Positions 40,900 to 50,067 of a stretch of 64,000 nt of DNA are shown one piece after another (the first letter of the stretch is position 1; each line of letters opens with the position of its first letter). The stretch is taken from assembly GCF_009765355.1 (NCBI RefSeq), contig NZ_VTHK01000046.1, positions 1 through 64,000 on the forward strand, read 5' to 3'. Under the pieces are notes generated by a model that was not told the DNA's origin, did no database searches, and saw only the letters and a list, made by a program, of their open reading frames with translations. A program made the translations under genes and the position numbers. The DNA is from Amycolatopsis anabasis (GTDB lineage Bacteria > Actinomycetota > Actinomycetes > Mycobacteriales > Pseudonocardiaceae).

Positions 40900-42549
40900 T
40901 CACGCCGCGCCCCGGCTGATGCCGCCGGGCAGCGCCGCGAGCAGTGACTTGGTGTAGTCGTGTTTCGGGTCGAGCAGCACCTCCTCGACGGTACCCACCT
41001 CGACCAGCTCACCGCGGTACATCACCGCCACCCGGTCCGCGATGTTCCACGCGAGGCCGAGATCGTGCGTGATCACCAGTCCCGCGAGGCCCAGTCCGCG
41101 CCGCAGGCGGAGCAGCAGCCCGAGGATCTCGCCGCGCACCGAGGCGTCCAGCGACGCGACCGGCTCGTCGGCGACCAGCACGCTCGGCTGTAGCGCGAGC
41201 GCTCCGGCGATCACCACGCGTTGCCGCTGTCCACCGGACAGCTCGTGCGGCAGCCGGGAGAGGAACGACTCCGCGGGCCGCAGTTCGGCGGACTCCAGCG
41301 CCTCGGTGACGATCCCCCGCTCGTCACCGGCCAGGCCGTGGATGCGGGGTCCCTCGGCGACGGCCTCGTACACGGTGTGCCGCGGGTTCAGCGCGCTGGT
41401 GGGGTCCTGCAGCACGAGTTGCACCTGCCGCCGGTACGCCTTCAGCCCGGCCCCGGTCATCGGCACCGGCTTCCCCGCGAACCGCACCGCGCCCGAGGTG
41501 GGCTTCTGCAACCCGAGCAGGGTGCGGGCCAGCGTGGTCTTGCCGGAGCCGGACTGCCCGACCAGGGCGACGATCTCGTCGCGGTGCACCCGCAGGTCCA
41601 CCCCGGCGACGGCGTGGATCCGCGCCCCGGTCCGGTCCCGGAAGGTGACGCGCAGGTCCTCGGCGGCCAGCAGGGCTTCGGGTTCGGCCGGGTCGCCGCG
41701 TTCCGGTTCGGGCGGGAGCGGGGTGCTGGTCGCGGGCGCGTACCGCGAGACCGGGTCGCCCACGGTCGGGAACGCCGCGGCCAGCGCGCGGGTGTGCTCG
41801 TGCTCCGGGGAGGCCATCAGCTCGGCACTCGGCCGTTCCTCGACGACCTCGCCGCGGTACATCACCGCGATCCGGGCGCAGGTGGCCGCGAGCACGGACA
41901 GGTCGTGGCTGATCATGAGCAGCCCGATGTCGCGTTCGGCGACCAGCTGGCTCATCAGGCGGAGCACCTGCGCCTGGACGATGACGTCCAGGGCCGTGGT
42001 CGGTTCGTCGGCGATGATCAGCCGCGGCCGGCAGGCGAGCGCCATCGCGATCATCACCCGCTGCTTCTGCCCGCCGGACAGCTCGTGCGGGTAGGCGTTG
42101 GCCCGGGACGGCGGCAGGTCGACCTGCTCGAGCAGTTCCGCCACGCGGGCCTTGACCCGCGGTTCCGGCGGCGCCTTGCCGTCCGGCGCGTGCAGCCGGA
42201 TCGGCTCGGCGATCTGCTCGCCGATCTTGCGCACCGGGTTCAGCGCGTGCATGGCGCCCTGGAAGACCACCGACGCCTCGGCCCAGCGCACCGCGCGCAG
42301 CCGGCCCCAGCGCATGGTCCGCACGTCCTCGCCGTCGAGCAGGATCTCACCGGAGACGGTGGCCGCCGACGGCAGCAGGCGCAGCGCGCTCATCGCCATG
42401 GTCGACTTGCCGGAGCCGGACTCCCCCGCGACCCCGAGCGTTTCCCCGGGGGCGAGGGTCAGGTTCACGTCGTGCACCGCGGGCACTTCCCCGCTGCGCG
42501 TGCGGTAGGTGACGCCGAGGTTCTTCAGTTCCAGCAACGGGGTGGTCAC
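40900..42549 (-). CDS. peptide ABC transporter, fused double ATPase (DppD-DppF type)
   Basis: A 549-residue protein with two complete ABC cassettes. First half: Walker A VAGESGSGKSTMAMS, signature ELSGGQKQRVMIAMALA, Walker B LIIADEPTTALD. Second half: Walker A LVGQSGSGKTTLART, signature ELSGGQRQRVVIAGALA, Walker B VLVADEPVASLD. The fused arrangement is common in actinobacterial oligopeptide importers. GTG 42549 overlaps the permease stop (GTGA). It is the last gene of the operon SBP, DppB, DppC, ATPase. Confidence 0.95.
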   Translation of the reverse strand: MTTPLLELKNLGVTYRTRSGEVPAVHDVNLTLAPGETLGVAGESGSGKSTMAMSALRLLPSAATVSGEILLDGEDVRTMRWGRLRAVRWAEASVVFQGAMHALNPVRKIGEQIAEPIRLHAPDGKAPPEPRVKARVAELLEQVDLPPSRANAYPHELSGGQKQRVMIAMALACRPRLIIADEPTTALDVIVQAQVLRLMSQLVAERDIGLLMISHDLSVLAATCARIAVMYRGEVVEERPSAELMASPEHEHTRALAAAFPTVGDPVSRYAPATSTPLPPEPERGDPAEPEALLAAEDLRVTFRDRTGARIHAVAGVDLRVHRDEIVALVGQSGSGKTTLARTLLGLQKPTSGAVRFAGKPVPMTGAGLKAYRRQVQLVLQDPTSALNPRHTVYEAVAEGPRIHGLAGDERGIVTEALESAELRPAESFLSRLPHELSGGQRQRVVIAGALALQPSVLVADEPVASLDASVRGEILGLLLRLRRGLGLAGLVITHDLGLAWNIADRVAVMYRGELVEVGTVEEVLLDPKHDYTKSLLAALPGGISRGAA

Positions 42550-43454
42550 GAGTGCTCCCCCTTGAGTCGTGGGTTGAGCACGGTTTCCAGCGCGCGGCCG
42601 ACCAGGGTGAAGCACAGCACGATCACCACGATCGAGAGGCCCGGTGGCAGCAGGTACCACCACGCGCCCTTGCTGACCGCGCCCGAGCTCACCGCGGTCG
42701 CCAGCATGGAGCCCCAGGACACCGCGGTCGGGTCGCCCAGGCCGAGGAAGGACAGCGTGGACTCGGCGATGATCGAGTTGCCGACGACCAGTGTGGTGTT
42801 CGCCAGCACCAGCGGCATCACACCGGGCAGCACGTGTTTCCCGACGATGTGCCGGTGGCCGCCGCCGAGCGCCTTGGCGCGCTCGATGTACGGCCGGCTC
42901 TCGATGGTCAGCGTCTGCGCGCGGACCAGGCGCGCGGTGCTCGGCCACGAGGTGAGCCCGATGGCCACGATGATCGTGCCGAGCCCGTGCGGCAGCACGG
43001 TGGACAGCGCGATCGCCAGCACCAGCGAGGGCAGCACGAGGAAGAAGTCGGTGAAGCGCAACAGGATCGCCGACACCCAGCCACCGAAGTGGGCCGCCGT
43101 GATGCCCACCAGCGTGCCGATCACCACGGACAGCACGGTCGCCGCGAAACCGACGAGCAGGGAGACCCGGGCGCCCCAGAACGTCAGCAGCAGGACCGAG
43201 CGGCCGTCCGGATCGGTGCCGAGCAGGAAGTCGCCACCGGGCGCCGCCAGCGGTTTCCCGGTCGCCTTGGTGACGTCGAGCCCGGACGAGTCGGTGATCA
43301 GCGGGGCCAGCAACGCCAGCACCACGATCAGCCCGAGCAGGAACAGCCCGGCCAGCCCGCCCCGGTTCGTCGCGAACTCCCGCCAGGTCTGCCCGATCGC
43401 GGCCGCGCGGCGTTGCCAGGCGATCGCCCGCGCGCCGGTCGCCTGCGCGGTCAT
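42546..43454 (-). CDS. peptide ABC transporter permease (DppC type)
   Basis: A 302-residue permease with five to six helices and an N-terminal OppC-type segment (GLAGLFLLGLIVVLALLAPL). The EAA loop is ERAKALGGGHRHIVGKHVLP and the C-terminal part is STLSFLGLGDPTAVSWGSML. It pairs with the DppB permease immediately upstream (ATGA overlap at 43451-43454) and the fused ATPase downstream. Confidence 0.95.
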   Translation of the reverse strand: MTAQATGARAIAWQRRAAAIGQTWREFATNRGGLAGLFLLGLIVVLALLAPLITDSSGLDVTKATGKPLAAPGGDFLLGTDPDGRSVLLLTFWGARVSLLVGFAATVLSVVIGTLVGITAAHFGGWVSAILLRFTDFFLVLPSLVLAIALSTVLPHGLGTIIVAIGLTSWPSTARLVRAQTLTIESRPYIERAKALGGGHRHIVGKHVLPGVMPLVLANTTLVVGNSIIAESTLSFLGLGDPTAVSWGSMLATAVSSGAVSKGAWWYLLPPGLSIVVIVLCFTLVGRALETVLNPRLKGEHS

Positions 43455-44482
43455 TGCGTGCGCACCCGCGGGTCGAGCACGCGGTAGAGCAGTTCCGCGA
43501 GCAGGTTCATCACGATCACCGAACCGGCGAGAACCAAGAAGACTCCTTGCAGCATCGGCAGGTCGGGCCCGCGCAGTGCCTCGTAGGTGAGCAGGCCCAG
43601 CCCGGGCCAGGAGAACACGGTTTCCACGGTGACCGTGCCGGACACGACCAGGCCGAACTGGAGGAAGATCAGGGTGGCCGTGGGCAGCAGCGCGTTGGGC
43701 ACCGCGTGGCGCCGCCGGACCAGATCGTCCCGCAGCCCCTTGGCGCGCGCGGTCACCAGGTACTCCGCGTTCATCTCGCCGAGCAGCGAGGACCGCATCA
43801 CCAGCATGTACTGCGCGTAGATCACCGCGAGCAGGGTGACGCAGGGCAGCGCCAGGTGGTGCAGCACGTCCAGGCTCTGGGCGAAGAACCCGTCCGGGAT
43901 GTCCGCCGACCGCATGCCCCGGCTCGGGAAGAGCCCCGAGGTGGCGGTCAGCAGCAGGATGCCCAGCCAGAACTGGGGCATCGACCAGAACGTCAGCGCG
44001 ATCCCGGTCTGCGTGCGGTCGAACAGGCTGCCGCGCCGCCAGGCCGCCCGCACGCCCAGCCACAGGCCGAGCAGCACGGCGAGAATGGTCGCCGTGCCGA
44101 CCAGCAGGATGGTCGGCCAGAACCGTTCGCCGATCAGGTCGACGACCGGTCGCGTGTAGACGTAGGAGTCACCGAGGTCCCCGCGCAGCAGCCCGCCGAT
44201 GTAGTCGACGAACTGCTGTGCCAGAGGTTTGTCCACGCCGTACTTCTCGCGCAGCTGGGCCAGCTGTTCCGGGCTGGTCGGCCGGTCGCGGGTCATCGTC
44301 GCGACCGGATCGCCGGGAATCATGCGGAACAGCAGGAACCCCAGCACCACGACCAGGACCAGGCTGCCCAGCCCCTCCGCGATCTTGGTCAGGACGAACC
44401 TGGCCGTGCCGGTACCACCTCGCCGCTCGTCCGGGTCGCCCAGTGCGTCCGGTTGCTCGAGCGAGCTCGAAATCTCGGTCAA
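43451..44482 (-). CDS. peptide ABC transporter permease (DppB type)
   Basis: A 343-residue permease. The N-terminal helix is LVLVVVLGFLLFRMIPGDPV, and LREKYGVDKPLAQQFVDYI is the DppB/OppB signature. The EAA region is EYLVTARAKGLRDDLVRRRH, and the C-terminal TVETVFSWPGLGLLTYEALR is conserved. It forms the import channel with the DppC subunit. ATG 44482 lies 12 bp after the solute-binding-protein gene. Confidence 0.95.
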   Translation of the reverse strand: MTEISSSLEQPDALGDPDERRGGTGTARFVLTKIAEGLGSLVLVVVLGFLLFRMIPGDPVATMTRDRPTSPEQLAQLREKYGVDKPLAQQFVDYIGGLLRGDLGDSYVYTRPVVDLIGERFWPTILLVGTATILAVLLGLWLGVRAAWRRGSLFDRTQTGIALTFWSMPQFWLGILLLTATSGLFPSRGMRSADIPDGFFAQSLDVLHHLALPCVTLLAVIYAQYMLVMRSSLLGEMNAEYLVTARAKGLRDDLVRRRHAVPNALLPTATLIFLQFGLVVSGTVTVETVFSWPGLGLLTYEALRGPDLPMLQGVFLVLAGSVIVMNLLAELLYRVLDPRVRTQ

Positions 44483-44494
44483 CCCCTTGCGCCC

Positions 44495-46309
44495 CTACTC
44501 CCGATCGTCCGCGGACTTGCCGCGCCGGGCCGCGAACACGCCACCGGCCACCAGGATCACGACGGCGGCGACGCCGATGCCGATCCACAGGCCGGTGTTG
44601 CTCCCGCCGCCCGCGCCGGAGCCCTCTTCGGCCGGGGTCGCGCCGTACATGCTCCAGTAGCCGAGCTGTTCCACGATCGGGCCGCCGGACTTCGGCTGCT
44701 TGGTGAACTCGGCGAACTTGTCCGACCGGTAGGCCTCCAGCACGTTGTCGTACTCGATGACGACACTCGGCGCCTGGTCGTTGTAGCGCTGCTGGGCCCG
44801 CTTGGCGATGGCCGCCCGCTTGTCCGGCTCGATCTCGACGATCTGCTGCTGGTAGAGGTTGTCGAACTCGGGGTCGCAGAACAGCGAGGCGCTGCTGCCG
44901 CCGCCGGAGGCCGTGGGCAGCTTCGCACAGGTCTGCTTGGCCAGCGTGTAGTCCGGGTCCGGGTTGGTCGCGTAGCCGGAGAAGGCCAGGTCGTACTGAC
45001 CGGCGTTGGTCTTCTCGTCCACCTCGTTGTCCGAGACGAGTTGCTTGGTGACCTTGATGCCGATCTCGCCCAGCCAGCCGGTCACGTAGTCCGCGGCGCG
45101 CTGGGCGAAGTTCTCGCTGGCCCGGCCGACCAGCCGGAACTCGAGGCGCTTGCCGTCCGGGGAGACCCGGACGCCGTCCGCGCCCTTGGGGTATCCGGCC
45201 TGATCCAGCGCCCGGCTGGCCGCGGCCAGGTCGAACGGAGCCTTGCCCGATTCCTCCGGGGACAGGTGGTACTTGGCGAACACCGGCGGGATCAATCCGG
45301 TGGCCACCTCGCCGTAACCGCCGAGGACCTTGTCCACGATGGTCTTGCTGTCGATGGCCTGGGCGATCGCCTTGCGCACCCGGACGTCCTTGAGCACCGG
45401 GCTGCCGTCGCCGATGGGCTGGCGGTCGACGTTCTGCGCGCCCGGGTTGATCAGCATCTCGCGGTACCGGCGGCCGGGCGCCTTGTTGGTCGTGATGCCG
45501 CTCTTGTTCTGCAGCGACTCGAACTGGGCCGGGGTCAGCCGGTTGACGACGTCCACCTCGCCGTTGTTCAGCGCGTTGACCGCGGCGTCGGCGTTGTCGT
45601 ACTTGATGAACTGCAGCTCGTCGATCTTCGCCCGGCCCCGCCAGTAGTCCGGGTTGGCCTTGAGCTTGACGACCTCGTTCGGGCGATACTCGGTGATCAG
45701 GAACGGGCCGTCACCGATCCCGACGACCTCGGGCGTGTCGGTCTTCGGGTCGGCCATGTCCTGGATGCCGCTCCAGACGTGCTCCGGCACGATCGGCACG
45801 TCCAGCGAGGTCAGCGTCGACTGCGGCTGCTTGGTCTTGATGACCAGCGTCCGGTCGTCGGGCGCGGTGACCGTGTCGAAGCCGGTGACGTAGTTGCCGT
45901 TCGCCTCGGCGGCCTTCTCGTCGGTCATGATCCGGTTGAACGTGTAGGCCGCGTCCTTGGCGGTGACCGGCTTCCCGTCGGACCACTTCACGCCCTGCCG
46001 GATGGTGAAGGTCCAGGTCAGCTTGTCCGGCGAGGTGTCCCACTTCTCGGCCAGCCCGCCGGTCGGCGTCGCGTCCTCGGCCGAGGGCAGGGTGAGGAAC
46101 TCGTAGGCCATGCGGCCGATCATCGAGCTGGACGCGAACCCGGCGGTGAACGGGTTGAGGTGATCGATCTGCTGCACGAGCGCCACCCGCAGCGTCTTCC
46201 CTCCCTGCCCCTGCGCCGACCCGGGGACCGCGAACGGCCCCACCGCCATCGTCACCGCGGCCAGGATCACGACGGCTCTTTGGCCGCCCCGCCTGCTGGT
46301 GAAACGCAC
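44495..46309 (-). CDS. peptide ABC transporter solute-binding protein (family 5), C-terminally anchored
   Basis: A 604-residue extracellular binding protein. The Sec-type signal peptide is VILAAVTMAVGPFAVPGSAQ without a lipobox cysteine. The SBP_bac_5 domain covers about residues 40-530 (GLAEKWDTSPDKLTWTFTIR; ANPDYWRGRAKIDELQFIKY; DLAFSGYATNPDPDYTLAKQ). A C-terminal membrane helix (GLWIGIGVAAVVILVAGGVF) and basic tail replace the usual lipid anchor. GTG 46309 follows AGGGG and puts the signal peptide at the N-terminus. Confidence 0.93.
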   Translation of the reverse strand: MRFTSRRGGQRAVVILAAVTMAVGPFAVPGSAQGQGGKTLRVALVQQIDHLNPFTAGFASSSMIGRMAYEFLTLPSAEDATPTGGLAEKWDTSPDKLTWTFTIRQGVKWSDGKPVTAKDAAYTFNRIMTDEKAAEANGNYVTGFDTVTAPDDRTLVIKTKQPQSTLTSLDVPIVPEHVWSGIQDMADPKTDTPEVVGIGDGPFLITEYRPNEVVKLKANPDYWRGRAKIDELQFIKYDNADAAVNALNNGEVDVVNRLTPAQFESLQNKSGITTNKAPGRRYREMLINPGAQNVDRQPIGDGSPVLKDVRVRKAIAQAIDSKTIVDKVLGGYGEVATGLIPPVFAKYHLSPEESGKAPFDLAAASRALDQAGYPKGADGVRVSPDGKRLEFRLVGRASENFAQRAADYVTGWLGEIGIKVTKQLVSDNEVDEKTNAGQYDLAFSGYATNPDPDYTLAKQTCAKLPTASGGGSSASLFCDPEFDNLYQQQIVEIEPDKRAAIAKRAQQRYNDQAPSVVIEYDNVLEAYRSDKFAEFTKQPKSGGPIVEQLGYWSMYGATPAEEGSGAGGGSNTGLWIGIGVAAVVILVAGGVFAARRGKSADDRE

Positions 46310-46366
46310 TTGACCACCCCTAATCAGCTCAAAACGGGCTCGCCCCAGCTCGCCCTGAGGCGGAAA

Positions 46367-46395
46367 ACTAAACACATACCCGAGGAAGGGCGCAA
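46367..46395 (-). promoter_or_regulatory. candidate promoter of the peptide ABC operon
   Basis: On the minus strand TTGCGC (46390-46395) and TTTAGT (46367-46372) are 17 bp apart, giving a leader of about 50 nt before GTG 46309. Confidence 0.35.
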
Positions 46396-46454
46396 TATAT
46401 CCCCACCGCAGTAGGTGCCTATTCGTTGCCTTCCCGTGGCAGCACGTTCACCCA

Positions 46455-46465
46455 TGGTCTAGACC
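46455..46465. promoter_or_regulatory. DasR-like (dre) operator core
   Basis: TGGTCTAGACC contains the palindromic core of the Streptomyces DasR site (consensus ACTGGTCTAGACCACT); the outer bases here (CA..TTG) deviate. It lies between the ABC operon and the divergent epimerase-peptidase genes. Confidence 0.45.
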
Positions 46466-46572
46466 TTGTTGCGTTACGTCACCCAACTTCCGCCTCCGCT
46501 GTCACATCCCGGGCCGGAATCTCGTCCGCTGAACAGATCGTCAATCGAGTTCAGCGGGTCGGAGGCAGGGAA

Positions 46573-47493
46573 ATGAAGGTCGTATTGGCTGGAGCGACGG
46601 GGACCCTGGGCAGCGCGCTGCTCCCCCGCCTCGTCGAGGCGGGACATTCGGTCGTGGCGCTCACCCGGTCCGCGGGCGGCGCCCGGCGGGTCGCCGACGC
46701 GGGCGCCGAGGCCGTGCTCGCCGACGTGCTGGACGAACCCGGCCTGCTCACGGCGCTCCGGGGCCACCGGGCGGACGCGGTGATCCACCAGGCCACCGCG
46801 CTCACCCGGACCCCGGTGGCGCACCGGCACCTCCACGCCACCGACGAACTGCGCGACACCGGCACCGCGCACCTGCTCCGGGCGGCCGAGCAGGTGGGCG
46901 CGACCCGGTTCGTCACCCAGTCCTTCTTCCTCGGCTACGGCTACCGCGACCACGGCGACGGCTGGGTGACCGAGGACCAGCCCTTCGGCGAGCTCGCGGG
47001 CGACGAGTTCGACGTCCACCTGCGCTCGATGCGGTCCAATGAGGACCAGGTGTTCTCCGCCGACGGGATCGAAGGCATCGCCCTGCGGTACGGCCTCTTC
47101 TACGGGCCCGAGCCGGGCACGCGCAAGCTGATGGACCAGGCGCGCAAGCGGATGCTGCCGGTGCCCCGGCCCTCCGGGGTCACCTCGCCCGTGCACATCG
47201 AGGACGCCGCGGCGGCCACGGTCGCCGCCCTCGAGCGCGGCCGCGGCGGTCAGGCCTACAACGTCGTCGACGACCATCCGCTCGGCTTCGACGAGTACGT
47301 CACCGCGCTCGCGGCCGCCGCCGGTGCGCCCGCCCCGCGCCGGGTGCCGGCCTGGCTGCTCCGCACCACCCCGTACCTGCACGCGCTCATGGTCGGCACC
47401 CGCATCCGGCTGTCCAACGCGAAGGCGAAGCGGGAGCTGGGCTGGGCACCGCGGTTCCCGTCCTGCCACGAAGGCCTGGCCGCGGTCGGCTAG
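46573..47493 (+). CDS. NAD-dependent epimerase/dehydratase family protein
   Basis: A 306-residue extended-SDR protein. The N-terminal cofactor motif is VVLAGATGTLGSALLPRLV, with DVLDEPGLLTALRGHRADAV and LRYGLFYGPEPGT later on. The usual YxxxK reads poorly (GYGYRDHGDGW), so activity as an epimerase is uncertain; atypical SDRs of this type often act as NADPH-sensing or ether/quinone reductases. ATG 46573 follows GGAGG. It is divergent from the peptide ABC operon. Confidence 0.85.
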   Translation: MKVVLAGATGTLGSALLPRLVEAGHSVVALTRSAGGARRVADAGAEAVLADVLDEPGLLTALRGHRADAVIHQATALTRTPVAHRHLHATDELRDTGTAHLLRAAEQVGATRFVTQSFFLGYGYRDHGDGWVTEDQPFGELAGDEFDVHLRSMRSNEDQVFSADGIEGIALRYGLFYGPEPGTRKLMDQARKRMLPVPRPSGVTSPVHIEDAAAATVAALERGRGGQAYNVVDDHPLGFDEYVTALAAAAGAPAPRRVPAWLLRTTPYLHALMVGTRIRLSNAKAKRELGWAPRFPSCHEGLAAVG

Positions 47494-47548
47494 CTCAAGG
47501 TTCAGACCACTTGCCGCGCGATGACACCCGAGACGCTACGGTCGGAGC

Positions 47549-48376
47549 ATGCGGATCATGGTCTCGGCGGATATGGAGGGCGCCACCGGCGTCACCTGGA
47601 CCGACGACGTCGTACCGGGGACCGAGCAGTGGCAGCGCTTCCGCAAGCTGTTCACCGGGGACGTCAACGCGACCATCGCCGGGCTCTTCGACGGCGGCGC
47701 GACCGACGTGCTGGTGAACGAGGCGCATTCCTCGCAGCGCAACCTGCTGCTGGAGGACCTCGACCCGCGGGCGCGGATGCTCACCGGCCGCCACAAACCG
47801 CTGTCGATGATGCAGGGCATCGATTCCGGTGTGGACGGCGTGGTCTTCCTCGGCTACCACGCCGGCGCCGGGTTCGACGGCGTCCTCTCGCACACCTACC
47901 TGGAGAACCAGATCACCGGTGTCTGGCTGGACGGGGTGCCCGCCAGCGAGGGCCGCCTGAACGCGGGCCTGGCCGCCGAGTACGGCGTTCCGGTGCTCGT
48001 GGTGACCGGCGACGACCTGGCCTGCGAGGACGCCCGCGACTACGCGCCGCGGGCGAAACTGGTCGCGGTCAAGGAATGCGTGAGCCGGTACGCGGCGATC
48101 TGCCTGCCCCCGGCCCGCACCGCCGAACTGCTCACCACCGCGGCCGCCGAGGGGATGGCCCGCGCGGGCCGCGGCGCCCCGGCCGAGGGCGCGCACCGCA
48201 TCGAGGTCGAGTTCGACGCCAGCCACCTCGCGCAGGCGACCGCGGTGATCCCCACGGTCGAGCAGATCGACGTCCGCCGGGTCGGGTTCGACGCGGCGAC
48301 CATGACCGAGGCGATGAAGGCGTTCAAGGTGGTCACCGCGATCGCGGCCGGTGCAGTGCAGGGGAAATATGGCTGA
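47549..48376 (+). CDS. M55 family D-aminopeptidase (DppA-type)
   Basis: A 275-residue metallopeptidase. The zinc-ligand segments are VSADMEGATGVTW at the N-terminus, LVNEAHSSQRNLL, VVFLGYHAGAGFDG and LSHTYLENQITG. In Bacillus the M55 enzyme DppA is encoded with a dipeptide importer and cleaves D-Ala-containing peptides, which fits the ABC genes here. The M20 peptidase start lies within its last codons (8-bp overlap), so the two are coupled. Confidence 0.93.
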   Translation: MRIMVSADMEGATGVTWTDDVVPGTEQWQRFRKLFTGDVNATIAGLFDGGATDVLVNEAHSSQRNLLLEDLDPRARMLTGRHKPLSMMQGIDSGVDGVVFLGYHAGAGFDGVLSHTYLENQITGVWLDGVPASEGRLNAGLAAEYGVPVLVVTGDDLACEDARDYAPRAKLVAVKECVSRYAAICLPPARTAELLTTAAAEGMARAGRGAPAEGAHRIEVEFDASHLAQATAVIPTVEQIDVRRVGFDAATMTEAMKAFKVVTAIAAGAVQGKYG

Positions 48377-49664
48377 CGCAGACGTAGTCGAACTGTGCGC
48401 GTCGCTGGTGCGCTTCGACACCACGAACCGCGGCAACGGCGACTCCGCGGGCGAACGGGACGCGGCGGAGTTCGTCGCGGGCGTGCTCGCCGATGCCGGG
48501 GTGGAGTCGAAGATCATCGAGAGCGCTCCCCGGCGCGCCAACGTCATTGCGCGGATTCCCGGTCGCGATCCCAGCCTGCCCGCGCTGCTGCTGCAGGGAC
48601 ATCTGGACGTGGTGCCCGCCGAGGCGAGCGACTGGTCGGTGCCGCCGTTCTCCGGTGAGATCCGGGACGGGTACCTGTGGGGCCGGGGCGCGGTCGACAT
48701 GAAGGACTTCTGCGCGATGGTGCTCGCGGTCGTCGCGTCCGGCCTGCGGCCGCGGCGCGACCTCGTGCTCGCCTTCGTCGCCGACGAGGAGGACCGCGGC
48801 GAATACGGCGCGCACTGGCTGGCCGCCGAGCACCGGTCCCTGTTCGAGGGGTGCGCGGCCGCGATCAGCGAATCCGGCGGGTACACCTACCACGTGCCCG
48901 CCGCCGACGGCCGGACCGTCCGGTTGTACCCGGTGGCCACCGCCGAGCGCGGCACCGCGCACCTGCGGCTGACCGCCCGCGGCCGGGCGGGGCACGGTTC
49001 GCGGCCCAACGACGAGAACGCGGTGATCCGGCTCGTCGGGGCACTGCACCGGATCGCCGAGCACCGGTGGCCGATTCGGCTCACGCCGGCGGTCGAGGCG
49101 TTCCTGCGCCGCACCGGCGAAGCGCTGGGGGTGCCGGTCGACCTCACCGACGTCGACGCCACCGTCGACCGCCTGGGCCCGGCGGGCGCGCTGGTGCGGC
49201 CGACGATCCGCAACAGCACTACCCCGACCATGCTCGACGCGGGCTACAAGGTGAACGTCATCCCGACCCTCGCGCAGGCGCAGGTGGACACCCGCGTGCT
49301 GCCCGGCACGCTGGACGAGCTGCTGGCCGAGGTCGACGCGCTGCTCGGCGCGGGGGTGGACCGCGAGTTCGTCGCCAACCAGCCCGCGGTGCAGGCCCCG
49401 GTGGACTCGCCGTGGTTCACCGCCATGGCCGACGCGTTGCGCGCCGAGGACCCCGAAGCCGTCGTGGTGCCCTACTGCCTCGGCGGCGGCACGGACGCGA
49501 AGGCGTTCAGCCCGCTGGGCATCCAGTGCTACGGCTTCTCCCCGCTGCTGCTGCCCGAGGGCTTCCCGTACCGGGCGATGGCACACGGCGTGGACGAACG
49601 GGTCCCGGTCGACGGGTTGCGGTTCGGGGTACGTGTGCTGGAGCGGTTTCTGGCGAACTGCTGA
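48369..49664 (+). CDS. M20-family metallopeptidase
   Basis: A 431-residue zinc peptidase/deacylase. The metal-binding motifs are LLLQGHLDVVPAEA, LWGRGAVDMKDF, FVADEEDRGEYGA (catalytic and ligand Glu), HGSRPNDENAV in the dimerisation lid, and YCLGGGTDAKAF with MAHGVDERV at the C-terminus. It is ArgE/DapE/CPG2-like and likely trims peptides after M55 action. ATG 48369 is coupled to the upstream gene. Confidence 0.93.
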   Translation: MADADVVELCASLVRFDTTNRGNGDSAGERDAAEFVAGVLADAGVESKIIESAPRRANVIARIPGRDPSLPALLLQGHLDVVPAEASDWSVPPFSGEIRDGYLWGRGAVDMKDFCAMVLAVVASGLRPRRDLVLAFVADEEDRGEYGAHWLAAEHRSLFEGCAAAISESGGYTYHVPAADGRTVRLYPVATAERGTAHLRLTARGRAGHGSRPNDENAVIRLVGALHRIAEHRWPIRLTPAVEAFLRRTGEALGVPVDLTDVDATVDRLGPAGALVRPTIRNSTTPTMLDAGYKVNVIPTLAQAQVDTRVLPGTLDELLAEVDALLGAGVDREFVANQPAVQAPVDSPWFTAMADALRAEDPEAVVVPYCLGGGTDAKAFSPLGIQCYGFSPLLLPEGFPYRAMAHGVDERVPVDGLRFGVRVLERFLANC

Positions 49665-49730
49665 ACTTCTTGTGAAGAGATCTCCATCTGGGTGTGGTGC
49701 GGATCTCCATCCGTGGACGATCCTCGACAC

Positions 49731-50018
49731 ATGCAGGCGAAGGGGCCTAGTGGACAGGTAACGACTTCGGTGCGCATCGCGGCGCCCGAAGAGCGGGTGG
49801 TCGGGCATTGGATGGCCGAGCAGCTGGGCATGACCCAACGCGCCAAGCACTTCGTACTCCGCTCCGCGCCACCGGAAGCCGACCGCGACGGCTGGCCGGT
49901 CGGTTATTTGTCCGACTGCGGCGCCCTGTGCATTCCCGCCGACAAGAAGTACCTGGCCGCGCTCCCGTTCTGCCCCTACTGCCGCGCGAAGCACGCGAAC
50001 TCGGTGGAGTGCTGCTGA
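49731..50018 (+). CDS. hypothetical protein with C-terminal Cys cluster
   Basis: A 95-residue protein not recognised. VTTSVRIAAPEERVVGHWMA forms a possible dimer strand, and the tail SDCGALCIPADKKYLAALPF then CPYCRAKHANSVECC carries seven cysteines in CxxxxC and CxxC spacing, so zinc binding is likely. ATG 49731. Codon use looks coding. The epoxide hydrolase follows after 49 bp. Confidence 0.6.
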   Translation: MQAKGPSGQVTTSVRIAAPEERVVGHWMAEQLGMTQRAKHFVLRSAPPEADRDGWPVGYLSDCGALCIPADKKYLAALPFCPYCRAKHANSVECC

Positions 50019-50067
50019 GCGGACTGGCACACTTCCCGGTAGGAACGATCTTCTGGGGAGCGAAGCG

